Part shown: piece by piece, positions 49,140-57,787 of the stretch
Layout: every line of letters begins with the position of its first letter
How positions within the stretch are numbered: position 1 is the stretch's first letter
NCBI RefSeq assembly: GCF_024305245.1
Contig: NZ_JAMWYX010000004.1
Location: forward strand, 124,001-188,000
Reading direction: 5' to 3'
DNA: 64,000 bases
DNA from: Erythrobacter sp.
Lineage (GTDB): Bacteria > Pseudomonadota > Alphaproteobacteria > Sphingomonadales > Sphingomonadaceae
Program-made: the position numbers and the translations under genes
The notes under the pieces: model-generated
Told to the model about the DNA's origin: nothing
Databases searched by the model: none
Seen by the model: only the letters and a program-made list of their open reading frames with translations

Positions 49140-50558
49140 ATGCGCCGCCTGATCGCCATTTCGAACCGCGTGCAAGTCGATCACGAAGGGGAAACCGCCA
49201 ATCGCGGCGGGTTGGCGGTCGCTCTTGCCGCAGCCTTGCGCGAAAGCAACGGCATCTGGTTCGGCTGGTCGGGCGAATTGACCGAGGAATTCACCGGACA
49301 GATCACCTTTCGCCGCGCTGAAGGGGTGGCCACCGCCACCATCGATCTCGAGGCGCAGGATATCGAGGAATATTACAACGGCTTTGCCAACCGCACCTTG
49401 TGGCCGCTATTCCATTACCGGCTCGATCTGACCGAGATCGCCCGCGACTATGCCGGCGGCTATGCGCGGGTGAACAGCCGGTTTGCCGACACGGTCGGGC
49501 CGCTGATCGAACCGGACGATCTGATCTGGGTGCATGATTACCATCTGATGCCGCTGGGTCAGCAACTGCGCGAGCGCGGGTTCGACAACCGGATCGGGTT
49601 CTTCCTCCACACCCCGTGGCCACCGCCCAGCCTGCTGGTATCGCTGCCGGATCATCGCAAGCTGGTGGAAAGCCTGCTCAGCTATGATGTCATCGGCTTC
49701 CATTCGCACGAGTGGCGGCAGGCCTTCATGGATTATGTGACGGCGCATCTGGACGCGCGGCTGGAGGGCGACCGGGTGATTTTCGGCGGCCGGTCGTCGC
49801 TGCTGCTGATCTGTCCGATCGGGCTCGACACGGAGGAATTCTGCGCCGCCGCCGGTACGCCTGCCGCGGTCGAGGCCGAAACCCGGCTGATCCACAGCGC
49901 GGTGGGCAAGGCTGTCATCGTCGGTGTCGACCGGCTGGACTATTCGAAGGGGCTGCAGGAACGCTTCTCGGCGTACGAGCTGCTGCTCACCACCCGGCCC
50001 GAACTGCGCGAGAAGGTGTTTCTGCTGCAGATCGCCCCGCCTTCGCGCGGGGATGTTCCCAGCTATCAGCAGATCCGCGCCGAACTCAACAGCCTGTCGG
50101 GCAGTATCAATGGCGAATTTGCGGCGACCGACTGGGTGCCGGTCCGCTACGTCAACAAGGGCTATTCGCGCGACCAGCTGTTCGGCATCTACCGGGCGTC
50201 GCGGGTCGGACTGATCACGCCGCTGCGCGACGGCATGAACCTTGTCGCCAAGGAATATGTCGCCGCCCAGGACCCCGCCGATCCGGGCGTTCTGGTGTTG
50301 TCGTGCTTTGCCGGTGCCGCGGCGCAGTTGACCTCTGCGGTGATCGTGAACCCGCACAGCACAGAAGACATGGCGGACGGGATCGCGCGCGCCTTGGCAA
50401 TGCCGCTCTCCGAACGCCGGGCGCGGCACAAGGCGATGCTCGAATGCGTCGAGAAGGAAGATGTGCGGTGGTGGTCGAAACGCTTCATGGAAGCATTGAT
50501 TGCCGAAGATGCCGCTGTCGGCCCGGCACGATCGCCCGCAGACGCCGCACAGGAGTGA
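49140..50558 (+). CDS. otsA: Trehalose-6-phosphate synthase
   Basis: GT20 glycosyltransferase of 472 residues that joins UDP-glucose and glucose-6-phosphate. MRRLIAISNRV at the start with NRGGLAVALAAAL, VHDYHLMPLGQQLRERG, RLDYSKGLQERFSAYE and FGIYRASRVGLITPLRDGMNLVAKEY are all typical. ATG at 49140 has AAAGGG seven bases before it; ATG at 49074 has a GGGG run but too close to the codon and adds 22 foreign-looking residues. No trehalose-6-phosphatase gene is adjacent. Trehalose is a classic EcfG-linked osmoprotectant. Confidence 0.95.
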   Translation: MRRLIAISNRVQVDHEGETANRGGLAVALAAALRESNGIWFGWSGELTEEFTGQITFRRAEGVATATIDLEAQDIEEYYNGFANRTLWPLFHYRLDLTEIARDYAGGYARVNSRFADTVGPLIEPDDLIWVHDYHLMPLGQQLRERGFDNRIGFFLHTPWPPPSLLVSLPDHRKLVESLLSYDVIGFHSHEWRQAFMDYVTAHLDARLEGDRVIFGGRSSLLLICPIGLDTEEFCAAAGTPAAVEAETRLIHSAVGKAVIVGVDRLDYSKGLQERFSAYELLLTTRPELREKVFLLQIAPPSRGDVPSYQQIRAELNSLSGSINGEFAATDWVPVRYVNKGYSRDQLFGIYRASRVGLITPLRDGMNLVAKEYVAAQDPADPGVLVLSCFAGAAAQLTSAVIVNPHSTEDMADGIARALAMPLSERRARHKAMLECVEKEDVRWWSKRFMEALIAEDAAVGPARSPADAAQE

Positions 50559-50577
50559 AATCCGGGATCCTTAATGA

Positions 50578-50605
50578 AAACGGGCGACCGCAGGGCCGCC
50601 CGTTT
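50578..50605. terminator. Bidirectional hairpin terminator after otsA
   Basis: AAACGGGCG and CGCCCGTTT form a perfect nine-base stem with a ten-base loop. The A and T ends give short U-tracts in both directions, suiting the convergent otsA and small membrane-protein genes. Confidence 0.65.
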
Positions 50606-50641
50606 GCCGGTGTGCAATGTGCTGCGTCCTAGATGCTCGCG

Positions 50642-50899
50642 CTAGACGGTCGGGTTCGTCCGATTGTCGCGCCCCGCTTTGCTATCATGCTCCGCCGCAG
50701 TCGGCGCATCGCTGCGCTGCTTGCGGTAGCGATTGAGCACGAACGCGCCTGCGCCGATGGCTGCGAGTCCGGGCAAGGCCACGCGCGAGAGCACGAACGG
50801 AAGCGCGGTGGCGATCACCGTTCCGGCCGCGCCGCCCACAGCCGGTGACGACTTGGCGAGCTTCGCGCCGAGGGCAGCGCCGATGACTTTTCTGATCAT
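50642..50899 (-). CDS. Small membrane protein under an EcfG-type promoter
   Basis: An 85-residue protein. MIRKVIGAALGAKLAKSSPAVGGAAGTVIATALP begins a Gly/Ala-rich amphipathic region, then a membrane helix (GLAAIGAGAFVLNRY) and a polar Lys/Arg/Asp tail (RKQRSDAPTAAEHDSK). AAGGAG is a good ribosome site for ATG at 50899; the ORF-track start is 35 codons upstream and passes through the promoter. No family is recognised. It is transcribed away from nepR-ecfG, a place where GSR-controlled genes often sit. Confidence 0.7.
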   Translation of the reverse strand: MIRKVIGAALGAKLAKSSPAVGGAAGTVIATALPFVLSRVALPGLAAIGAGAFVLNRYRKQRSDAPTAAEHDSKAGRDNRTNPTV

Positions 50900-50935
50900 G
50901 CTTGGTCTCCTTGAAAACGGAACGTGTGTAGAACC

Positions 50936-50960
50936 AACCGTGCCGCACCAAACTTGTTCC
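50936..50960 (-). promoter_or_regulatory. EcfG-type general stress promoter
   Basis: On the minus strand GGAAC (50960-50956), exactly 17 bases, then GTT (50938-50936). Transcription would start about 30 bases before the ATG at 50899. Confidence 0.7.
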
Positions 50961-51095
50961 GCTGCGCGCGCTGTACTGCTGTCCTCGCAGGTGGAGCGGA
51001 ACATTTTGCTTCCGCTGTTGCTCTACCCCGCTGTTCCCCCCGCGCCGCCCTGCGTTCCGATTGTCAGGACGCGCAGCAGCAAGACGGACAAACTG

Positions 51096-51317
51096 ATGAT
51101 CGAACGCCCCTATCGAACCGGCATAATCTGCCGTTTTCCGACCGGAATCGACCCCCTCGATGCCGCGATCAGGCGGATTTTCGACCGCATCGCCGCCGAG
51201 CAAATACCTGCAGAGTTTAGTGTGCTGGCCGCCAAGCTCGGCGATGAACGGGAGAAAATAAGGGAACAAACAAATGTCCGAGACAGCATCAGTCGCACTT
51301 GCCGGGGACGATCTTGA
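51096..51317 (+). CDS. nepR: NepR-like anti-sigma factor
   Basis: A 73-residue protein whose core PLDAAIRRIFDRIAAEQIPAEF (then SVLAAKLG) matches the NepR two-helix anti-sigma motif, which binds EcfG and is released by phosphorylated PhyR. ATG at 51096 is the plausible start; the ORF-track frame runs back 121 codons through the antisense promoter region and is not credible. There is no strong ribosome site. It overlaps the start of ecfG by 44 bases, in the usual nepR-ecfG order. phyR is not in the window. The match is by pattern, hence moderate confidence. Confidence 0.75.
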   Translation: MIERPYRTGIICRFPTGIDPLDAAIRRIFDRIAAEQIPAEFSVLAAKLGDEREKIREQTNVRDSISRTCRGRS

Positions 51318-51813
51318 ATCCTTCAAGGATCACATGGTCACCCTGATTCCCTCGCTCCGCGCCTTCGCTCGCGGGCTGTGCCGCCACCGCGAGGCGGCCG
51401 ATGATCTGGTGCAGGAGGCGATGATGCGGGCGTGGTCATCGCGCGACAGCTTTACGCCGGGCAGTAATCTGCGCGCATGGATGTTCACGATTCTGCGCAA
51501 CCACTTCTACACCACCATCCGCAAGGACGGCCGATCGGTCACCTGGGATCCGGAAGCGGCCGAACGCATCCTGATTCAGGAGCCCGAGCAGGAAATGCCG
51601 ATTCATCTCGAAGACGTGGAGCGGGCGCTGCTGGAACTGCCCGACAAGCAGCGTGAGATGCTGCTGCTGGTGGCGGGCAGCGGGCTGACCTATGAAGAGG
51701 CCGCGCAGATCGCGGAATGCAACATCGGCACAGTCAAGAGCAGGTTGAACCGTGGCCGTGCAGCGATTCGTGCTGTGATCGACGGCGCGCAGGCAACCAC
51801 GATGGTGCAGTGA
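51274..51813 (+). CDS. ecfG: EcfG family RNA polymerase sigma factor
   Basis: ECF sigma factor of 179 residues, the general-stress sigma factor of alphaproteobacteria. Region 2 runs from SLRAFARGLCRHREAADDLVQEAMMRAW through AWMFTILRNHFY; region 4 has ERALLELPDKQREMLLLVAG and GLTYEEAAQIAECNIGTVKSRLNRGRAAI. AAGGGAAC precedes ATG at 51274. It should read GGAAC-N17-GTT promoters, three of which are seen here. It follows nepR and is probably held by it without stress. Confidence 0.92.
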   Translation: MSETASVALAGDDLESFKDHMVTLIPSLRAFARGLCRHREAADDLVQEAMMRAWSSRDSFTPGSNLRAWMFTILRNHFYTTIRKDGRSVTWDPEAAERILIQEPEQEMPIHLEDVERALLELPDKQREMLLLVAGSGLTYEEAAQIAECNIGTVKSRLNRGRAAIRAVIDGAQATTMVQ

Positions 51814-52023
51814 CGACGGTACAGTGACGACAGAACGGCGCGCCAATTGATTGAACCGCGCCCGAATTAACCAGCGGGCCTGCCTTGATCGCAAGCCCGC
51901 CGGTCAATCGATCATCCGACTTCGCAGGTCGTTCCTGGCCGCCGCTCGCCGCCGGTCATTCGGGCCGGGGCGAGGGCGACCATGGTCGCGGTGCTGCGGT
52001 CTTTCATGATCTGCGCCTCCGGC

Positions 52024-52293
52024 TCAGCGCACCGAGCCGCGACGGAACAGGTTCACGATCGCCAGCAGAACCAGCGCGCCGATAAAGGACGCCACCAGCG
52101 ACATGATGTCGAAGGAACCCGAGGTGATCGGTGCTCCGCCGATGAGCGGCGTGATGAGAAATCCTGCCAGCAATGCGCCGACGATCCCGACGACGATATT
52201 GAGGAAAATTCCCTGGCTGGCATCGGTCCGCATGACGATGCTCGCCAGCCATCCGAGAATGCCGCCCACGATTATGATCAGTATGAAAGTCAT
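52024..52293 (-). CDS. GlsB/YeaQ/YmgE family stress membrane protein
   Basis: An 89-residue protein with three membrane helices (FILIIIVGGILGWLASIVM, NIVVGIVGALLAGFLITPLI, MSLVASFIGALVLLAIVNLF) and the family hallmark GWLASIVMRTDASQGIFLNIVVG. Members (transglycosylase-associated proteins) are induced by stress in many bacteria, with no known activity. GGAGACGGGATAA precedes the ATG. An EcfG-type promoter starts transcription about 26 bases upstream. Confidence 0.92.
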   Translation of the reverse strand: MTFILIIIVGGILGWLASIVMRTDASQGIFLNIVVGIVGALLAGFLITPLIGGAPITSGSFDIMSLVASFIGALVLLAIVNLFRRGSVR

Positions 52294-52325
52294 TTATCCC
52301 GTCTCCTAACTGAGAGGCAGGGTTG

Positions 52326-52350
52326 AACCGCATCGGACACAGTTTGTTCC
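52326..52350 (-). promoter_or_regulatory. EcfG-type general stress promoter
   Basis: On the minus strand GGAAC (52350-52346), 17 bases, GTT (52328-52326), directly upstream of the GlsB-like gene. Confidence 0.75.
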
Positions 52351-52466
52351 ATTAGGGCGCGATCACCTGCCGCCGCCTCTCCGGGACGAATCGTCTGACT
52401 TATGTGAATGGCCGCGCCCTGCGCTCCCCCTATCGCAGCGGTGCAGGAACGGGACGGGAGTGCGAG

Positions 52467-52856
52467 ATGGCCACCACAAGAGAAACGCAGCAGGGACAGG
52501 ACCGCAAAGGGCGCAGCGGCGGGCATGTTGCCAATCACTGGATCGCGGTGCGGCTCAACTCGCTCGCTCTGCTGGCACTGTACACCTGGCTGATGACGGC
52601 CTTGTTCCTGTTGCCCGATCTTTCCTTTGCCGGGGTGCGCGGCTGGCTGCGCCATCCGCTCAATTCCGTGCTGATGATCCTGCTGATCGGCGTGAGCTTC
52701 TGGCATTCCAAGGATGGATTGATGGAAGTGATCGACGATTACGTCCACCAGCCGGTTGCGCGCGCGATCAGTATCGCGGCGCTCTATACCTTCATCGTTG
52801 GCGGCGCGCTGTTCGGAATATGGGCAGTGGCGAGGATCGCGCTGCTTTCGGTCTGA
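52467..52856 (+). CDS. SdhD-like membrane anchor protein, stand-alone
   Basis: A 129-residue membrane protein resembling the hydrophobic anchor subunit SdhD of succinate dehydrogenase: HWIAVRLNSLALLALYTWLM, LNSVLMILLIGVSFWHSKDGLMEVIDDYVHQPVAR (the FWHxxxGLxxxIxDYVH pattern with the heme/quinone His) and a third helix. ATG at 52467 has GGGAG upstream. No sdhC, sdhA or sdhB is adjacent, which is unusual because these genes normally form one operon; it may be the relocated anchor or a paralogue. It lies among stress genes and is followed by tRNA-Gly. Confidence 0.78.
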   Translation: MATTRETQQGQDRKGRSGGHVANHWIAVRLNSLALLALYTWLMTALFLLPDLSFAGVRGWLRHPLNSVLMILLIGVSFWHSKDGLMEVIDDYVHQPVARAISIAALYTFIVGGALFGIWAVARIALLSV

Positions 52857-52930
52857 CACGCACCGGTTGCCGCCGCAGGCAAAACCGCACGGGCCGCTGA
52901 CGCGGAAATTCTCGATACGGATCGGAAAAA

Positions 52931-53005
52931 TGGAGCGGGCGAAGGGATTCGAACCCTCGACCCCAACCTTGGCAAGGTTGTGCTCTACCCCTGAGCTACG
53001 CCCGC
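52931..53005 (-). tRNA. tRNA-Gly (anticodon GCC)
   Basis: On the minus strand a complete cloverleaf: acceptor GCGGGCG pairs with CGCCCGC, D-arm GCTCAGGGGTAGAGC, anticodon stem-loop ACAACCTTGCCAAGGTTGG with GCC, T-arm GAGGGTTCGAATCCCTT with the invariant GTTCGAATC, and an encoded CCA. Seventy-five bases in all. Confidence 0.97.
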
Positions 53006-53224
53006 TCACTGGCGCTGGCTGCTATCGTCACGAAGGGCGGTAGCTGCCGGAGAGGCGGCGCGATTAGCAGTGCCTTGCCAAGCCTGCAAGCGCAAAATGG
53101 GCAGGGTGCGAAGCGTGATCGGCATGCGCTTGACCGGCGGTGCAAATGCGCGCTTCACATTGGGCAAAGATGCCCCACATTGGGCGGCACAATCCTTAAC
53201 GACGCACAACGACAGGAGCATACC

Positions 53225-54160
53225 TTGGCCAGCACGGGACTGAGCATTGACGAACAGAAGGCCGTCGAACGCTTCCGCAAGGACGTGGTCGATCCTTCGC
53301 AGACGAAGCTCGTCATCCTCGATTTCTGGGCAGAATGGTGCGGGCCGTGCAAGGCGCTCACCCCGGTGCTGGAAAAGATCGCGGCTGAATACGCGGACAA
53401 GGGCGTGGTGCTGGCCAAGATCAATGTCGACGAGGAACAGTTCATCGCCGCGCAGTTCCAGGTGCGTTCGATCCCTACGGTCTATGCGATGTTTCAGGGC
53501 CAGCCGGTGGCCGATCTGACCAGTGCGCGCAGCGAATCGCAGCTGAAGGCGGCGCTCGATCAGTTGATCGCGCAATTGCCGCTCCAGCCGGGGGCGGACG
53601 CAGGCGCGCCGAAAGGCCCCTCGCCCGAGGAACTCGCGCAATATGTGAAGATGGGCGAGGAAGCGCTGGCCAGCGGCGATCCGCAACGCGCGGCGGGAAT
53701 TTTCGCGCAGATCACCGAATTCGCGCCCGATAACGCGCCTGCCCACGCCGGGCTGGTACGGGCACTGGTACAGATGGACCAGATCGACGAAGCGGGCCGC
53801 GTGATGCAGGCGATAGAAACCGATCCGCGGCTTGCCGCCGATCCTGCCATCGCCGCCGCCCGCAGCGCGATCGAGCTGGCGGGCACGCGCGTCGATGATG
53901 GCGAGCTTGCCGCTCTGCGCGCCGCAGCAGAGGCCGATCCGGCCGATATGGACGCGCAGTTCGCCTATGCCGAAGGCGCCTTTGCTGCCGGTCAGCGCGA
54001 TGTGGCCGCCGACACTCTGCTCGCCATGGTCGCCGCCGACCGCGAATGGAACGAGGGCGCGGCGCGGGCCAAGCTGCTGAAGATTTTCGAAGCGATCGGG
54101 CTGGAGGATGAATGGGTGGTCACCGCCCGTCGCCGCCTGTCCAAGATCCTGTTCGGCTGA
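53225..54160 (+). CDS. Thioredoxin-TPR protein, YbbN/CnoX-like chaperone
   Basis: A 311-residue protein. Residues 25-120 form a thioredoxin domain with FWAEWCGPCKALTPVLEKIA and the cis-proline SIPTVYAM. Residues 145-311 form tetratricopeptide-like helices. The start codon is TTG at 53225, chosen because AGGAG lies 9 bases upstream and no ATG or GTG fits; the ORF-track frame extends 50 codons into non-coding DNA. YbbN/CnoX proteins hold oxidised substrates for GroEL. Unlike E. coli CnoX it keeps both active-site cysteines (CGPC). It precedes the Lon-domain gene by 7 bases. Confidence 0.9.
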   Translation: MASTGLSIDEQKAVERFRKDVVDPSQTKLVILDFWAEWCGPCKALTPVLEKIAAEYADKGVVLAKINVDEEQFIAAQFQVRSIPTVYAMFQGQPVADLTSARSESQLKAALDQLIAQLPLQPGADAGAPKGPSPEELAQYVKMGEEALASGDPQRAAGIFAQITEFAPDNAPAHAGLVRALVQMDQIDEAGRVMQAIETDPRLAADPAIAAARSAIELAGTRVDDGELAALRAAAEADPADMDAQFAYAEGAFAAGQRDVAADTLLAMVAADREWNEGAARAKLLKIFEAIGLEDEWVVTARRRLSKILFG

Positions 54161-54167
54161 GGACGCG

Positions 54168-54779
54168 ATGACCAAACGCCTGTCGATATTCCCGCTGACC
54201 GGAGCCGTGCTGTTCCCGGGACTGCAATTGCCGCTCCACATGTTCGAGCCGCGTTACCGCGCGCTGGTGGGTGACGCGCTGATCCGCGACCGGCAGATCG
54301 CGATGATCCAGCCGCAGCGTTCGGTGGAGGGCGCGCCGCTTTACAATGTCGGCTGTGTCGGTCGCATCGGCGAATTTCAGGCGATGGAGGACGGGCGCTA
54401 TAACCTCGTTCTCGAAGGCATTGCCCGCTTCCGGCTGGTGCGCGAACTCGATGTCACCACTGCCTTCCGCCAGATCGAGGCGGATATCTATGACGAGGAC
54501 GAGGACGAAACCCTGTCCCACGCCCAGCGCGGCGGATTCGAGCGGGAGGCGCGGCTGTTTGCCGAAAATCAGGGCTACAGCGTTGACTGGGATTCGGTCG
54601 AGCGGCTCGATGATCGCACGCTGATCAACGGCGTATCGCAGATCGCGCCGTTCGATCCGGCGAGCAAACAGGCGCTGCTGGAGGCCGAGACGTTGACCGA
54701 TCGCTGCGAATTGCTGGTGCAACTGATGCAGTTCTACGGCCGCCACGACGGCGGCGAGGAAATCGTTACGCTGCAGTAG
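54168..54779 (+). CDS. Lon protease N-terminal (substrate-binding) domain protein
   Basis: A 203-residue protein consisting of a Lon N-terminal-like domain only: RLSIFPLTGAVLFPGLQLPL with HMFEPRYRALVGDAL, VGCVGRIGEFQAMEDGRYNLVLEG and a helical tail. No ATPase or protease part is present. Such stand-alone proteins occur in most alphaproteobacteria, often right after the thioredoxin-TPR gene as here, and may deliver or bind damaged proteins. Start ATG at 54168; the ORF-track start lies in the preceding gene. Confidence 0.9.
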   Translation: MTKRLSIFPLTGAVLFPGLQLPLHMFEPRYRALVGDALIRDRQIAMIQPQRSVEGAPLYNVGCVGRIGEFQAMEDGRYNLVLEGIARFRLVRELDVTTAFRQIEADIYDEDEDETLSHAQRGGFEREARLFAENQGYSVDWDSVERLDDRTLINGVSQIAPFDPASKQALLEAETLTDRCELLVQLMQFYGRHDGGEEIVTLQ

Positions 54780-54794
54780 AGCGTTGCCAGCGCG

Positions 54795-57701
54795 TCAGTT
54801 CTCGATCAGCACGAATGGTGCCCAGATCGCAGGATGGCTTGCGCCTTCCATCCCGCTATCGCCAATCAGCGCCAGCTGCGCCTGCCGCAGCGCCCCCGCC
54901 CGGCTTTCGCCCGCGTTCACCGCCTCAAGCGTCCGCACGCTGAGCCAGGCCGCCGCATCGTCGCGCACCCGCCAGTGCGACAGCAGCAGCGCGCGCGCCC
55001 CGCTTTGCGCGAAGGCGGTCGCCAGCCCCGAATAGGACGGCGCGCCGTCGCTGGCCCCGCTGGCGGTGTTACAGGCCGACAGGATCACCCAGTCGGCATC
55101 GATCGTCAGCTGCGCAATCTCGCTTGCGCCCAGCAGCCCGTCCTCGCCTGCGGTCGGATCGCTGGTGCCGAGCAGCAGTGCAGGCTCCCACAGGCCCGTC
55201 ATTTCGCCTGCCACCAGCCCGTGCGTGGCGAAGGCCAGCACGTCGAGCCCGGCCAGATCGGCGCGCTTGAAGCGTTCCTCGGCGGCATCCGGCCCGATCA
55301 GCAGCATACGCCCGTCTGCCGGGAACGCCTCCGCCAACCCGCGCAGCTCCTGCGCCGCAGCGGGCAGGGCGGGCAAATCACCGATCACGCCGCGATCCGG
55401 GCGGCCGCTGCGGAACAGTCCGGCAAGGCGCGGTGCGTTGTCGGCAGAGGCGCCGGGCAATTCCACCCCGCCGACACCGACGAAGCGGCGGCTGCGCTGC
55501 GGCGCGCGCACCGGCTGCTCCGGTTTGAACAGCGCAAGATTGCTCACCACCTGCACGCTCGCTGTACGGACCAGCCAGGGCGCATCGGCGAGCGGCCCAT
55601 CATGCGCCTGCGTGGTCAGCAGGGCGACAGGCAGGCTGGCGAGTCGCTCCCCGCCATGGACCAGCACCCGGCGCGCATCGCCCAGCCCTTGCGGAAGCAG
55701 ATCGCGGAACAGGGCGTGCGCGGTGCCGAGCGGGAAGCTGGTCAGCGCCGGATCGGGCAGATCGACCGCTTCGCGCAAGGCCGCAACCTGCTTGCCCAGC
55801 TGTGCGGTGTCGAGTGTCGTCCAGCGCAAGCTGTCCTTGCCGATCGCCAGCACCCACGTCCGCGCCTCGCCTTCGACCGGGGCGAGCAGCAGGTCACCGT
55901 CCTGCATCCGCGCGCGCAACTGGGCGAGGGTCAGCGGCTGCGGGCGGTAGCGCGCGACGAAATCGGGAAAGCGCTCGGTCAGCTCGGCTTCGGCGGCGCT
56001 GGCGGCGTTGTCGGCGGCGGCCAGCTTTCGCGCCAACCCGTCACGATCGGCGATTTCATCGAGCTGCGCCGCCTCCAGCCGCGCGCGCAGTTCGGCGGTG
56101 GTGCGGGCGAGATCGAGCAGCCGTGCCCTGAGGGCCAACGCCCCATCCTCGTCGCCGCCATCCGCAGGCTGCGCGAATTGCTGCCCGCGCGCCAGTTCGG
56201 AGATGTTCGCCAGCTGCATCGAGCGGACCATCCGCTCGTCGTCGGCCAGATCGGCGGCCAGCGCGAGGTAGAGCAGCGCCGCCTCGCGGTGGCGCTGTGC
56301 CTCGCGCACCAGCGCCCCGTCAGACACCGCGAGATCGGCGAGCTTGCTTTCGAGCTTGTCCATCGCCGCGTCGGCGAGCGTGGTCACGTTGGCCACGTCC
56401 TCACCCGTCAACTGACGCAGGCGGGCGAGCAGCATTTCTGCCCAGATGCGGTCTTCGTGGGCCGCGATCAGATCCGATTGCATCACCGGCACCCATCGTT
56501 CCGCCTCGGCGCGGGCAGCCGCAAGATCGCCTTTGCGCAGCAGCCATTCGGCGCGGTACAGGTGGATATGCGCCTGTTCCGCGCTGTCCTGTTCAAGCGC
56601 GGCATCGGCGCTTTCGAGCGATTTGTCCGACAGCGCGAAATAGCGATCCCACTCGCCCCGCCGCGCGGCGAAATCGGCCAGCTCGGCATAGAGATAGGCG
56701 AGCGCGAACGGGTTTTCGACTTCGCCGGTCGCCTCGTAGATTTCGAGCGCGCGGCGGTTCAGTTCTTCGGCGTCGGCCTGCTGTCCGCTCGCCTTCAGTG
56801 CGGTAGCGAGGTTGCGCATGGTGATCGCGGTGCCGCTCGCCTGTTCGCCGACGGTGGCGATCCGTACCGCCATCGATTCGCGCAGCACCGGGATCGCCTC
56901 GCGGAAAATGCGGTTCTCGATCAGGGCATTGCCGAGATTGTTGAGCGCAATGCCGAAGGTGGGGTGTTCGGGCCCGAGATATTCGCGCGCCAGCGCCTCG
57001 GCCTTGCGCGCAGCGACGAGCGCTTCGGCGGTGCGGCCCGATCGGCCCAGCACGCTGGCGAGCGAGGCCATGCGCACGACCGGCAGCGGATTGCCGGGCC
57101 GCACGAAGTCGAGCTGCTGCTCCGCCGCTTCGCGCAGGTAGGGCAGCGATTCCTCGATCCGCCCCTGCCGGTAATAGACATAGCCCAGCCCGAACAGCGA
57201 TGATGACACGGCCTCGCCGCGTTCCCCCTCGATACCGCGGCGGATCGCGAGCGCGCGGCGGTGATCGGCCTCGGCCTCGGCATAGCGCCCGATCGCGGCG
57301 AGGATCGAAGCGCGGTTGTTATAGAACCCCGCCAGTTCATCGGGCGGTGCGCCTCCTGCTTCCAGCAGCGGTCCGGCGCGGCCATAGGCCGCTGCGGCGG
57401 CGTCGAAATCGCGCAGGTAGAAATGCGCGGCGCCCTCGGCGGATTCGAGCAGTCCCAATTCGGTGGCAGGCAGCCCGCCAAGCGCGGTGATGCGGCGGCG
57501 CAGGTCGGCGATTTTGACCAGATCAGCGGCCGGATCGGCTGACGCATCGCCTGCACCGAAGGCCTCGATCTCGGCGATAATAGCAGCCTGTTCGGTGCCA
57601 GTGGCGGCGGTAGGGATATCTTGTGCCAGCGCGGCAGGCGCAGCCAGAATCCCGAACCATAGCGCTGACGGCAAAGCCGCAGCCCGAAACGTAAACGGCA
57701 T
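54795..57701 (-). CDS. Secreted CHAT domain protein with TPR repeats
   Basis: A 968-residue protein with a signal peptide (ALPSALWFGILAAPAALAQ), tetratricopeptide repeats from about residue 90 to 400 (FYNNRASILAAIGRYAEAEA, FGIALNNLGNALIENRIFREA), a helical middle, and a C-terminal CHAT domain. VLVHGGERLASLPVALL is the entry to the fold; the caspase-like pair is His in LAFATHGLVAGEM and Cys in VILSACNTASG. CHAT proteins are proteases or binding modules, several being effectors in defence or surveillance. ATG at 57701 gives the signal peptide; the ORF-track start is 26 codons earlier. Periplasmic location is inferred. It is monocistronic. Confidence 0.88.
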   Translation of the reverse strand: MPFTFRAAALPSALWFGILAAPAALAQDIPTAATGTEQAAIIAEIEAFGAGDASADPAADLVKIADLRRRITALGGLPATELGLLESAEGAAHFYLRDFDAAAAAYGRAGPLLEAGGAPPDELAGFYNNRASILAAIGRYAEAEADHRRALAIRRGIEGERGEAVSSSLFGLGYVYYRQGRIEESLPYLREAAEQQLDFVRPGNPLPVVRMASLASVLGRSGRTAEALVAARKAEALAREYLGPEHPTFGIALNNLGNALIENRIFREAIPVLRESMAVRIATVGEQASGTAITMRNLATALKASGQQADAEELNRRALEIYEATGEVENPFALAYLYAELADFAARRGEWDRYFALSDKSLESADAALEQDSAEQAHIHLYRAEWLLRKGDLAAARAEAERWVPVMQSDLIAAHEDRIWAEMLLARLRQLTGEDVANVTTLADAAMDKLESKLADLAVSDGALVREAQRHREAALLYLALAADLADDERMVRSMQLANISELARGQQFAQPADGGDEDGALALRARLLDLARTTAELRARLEAAQLDEIADRDGLARKLAAADNAASAAEAELTERFPDFVARYRPQPLTLAQLRARMQDGDLLLAPVEGEARTWVLAIGKDSLRWTTLDTAQLGKQVAALREAVDLPDPALTSFPLGTAHALFRDLLPQGLGDARRVLVHGGERLASLPVALLTTQAHDGPLADAPWLVRTASVQVVSNLALFKPEQPVRAPQRSRRFVGVGGVELPGASADNAPRLAGLFRSGRPDRGVIGDLPALPAAAQELRGLAEAFPADGRMLLIGPDAAEERFKRADLAGLDVLAFATHGLVAGEMTGLWEPALLLGTSDPTAGEDGLLGASEIAQLTIDADWVILSACNTASGASDGAPSYSGLATAFAQSGARALLLSHWRVRDDAAAWLSVRTLEAVNAGESRAGALRQAQLALIGDSGMEGASHPAIWAPFVLIEN

Positions 57702-57787
57702 GGCGATTGTCCCCCCATTCACCTGCGCCGGGGACGATGCCAGAATTCTGCGGCAAGGCAACTGCGCTTGTACGCGCACCGGCGATG

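Noticed and set aside
50998-51019. GGAAC...GTT upstream of nepR as an EcfG promoter
   Set aside because: The gap is 14 bases, not the 16-17 needed; the sequence is better described as an AGCGGAA/TTCCGCT dyad.
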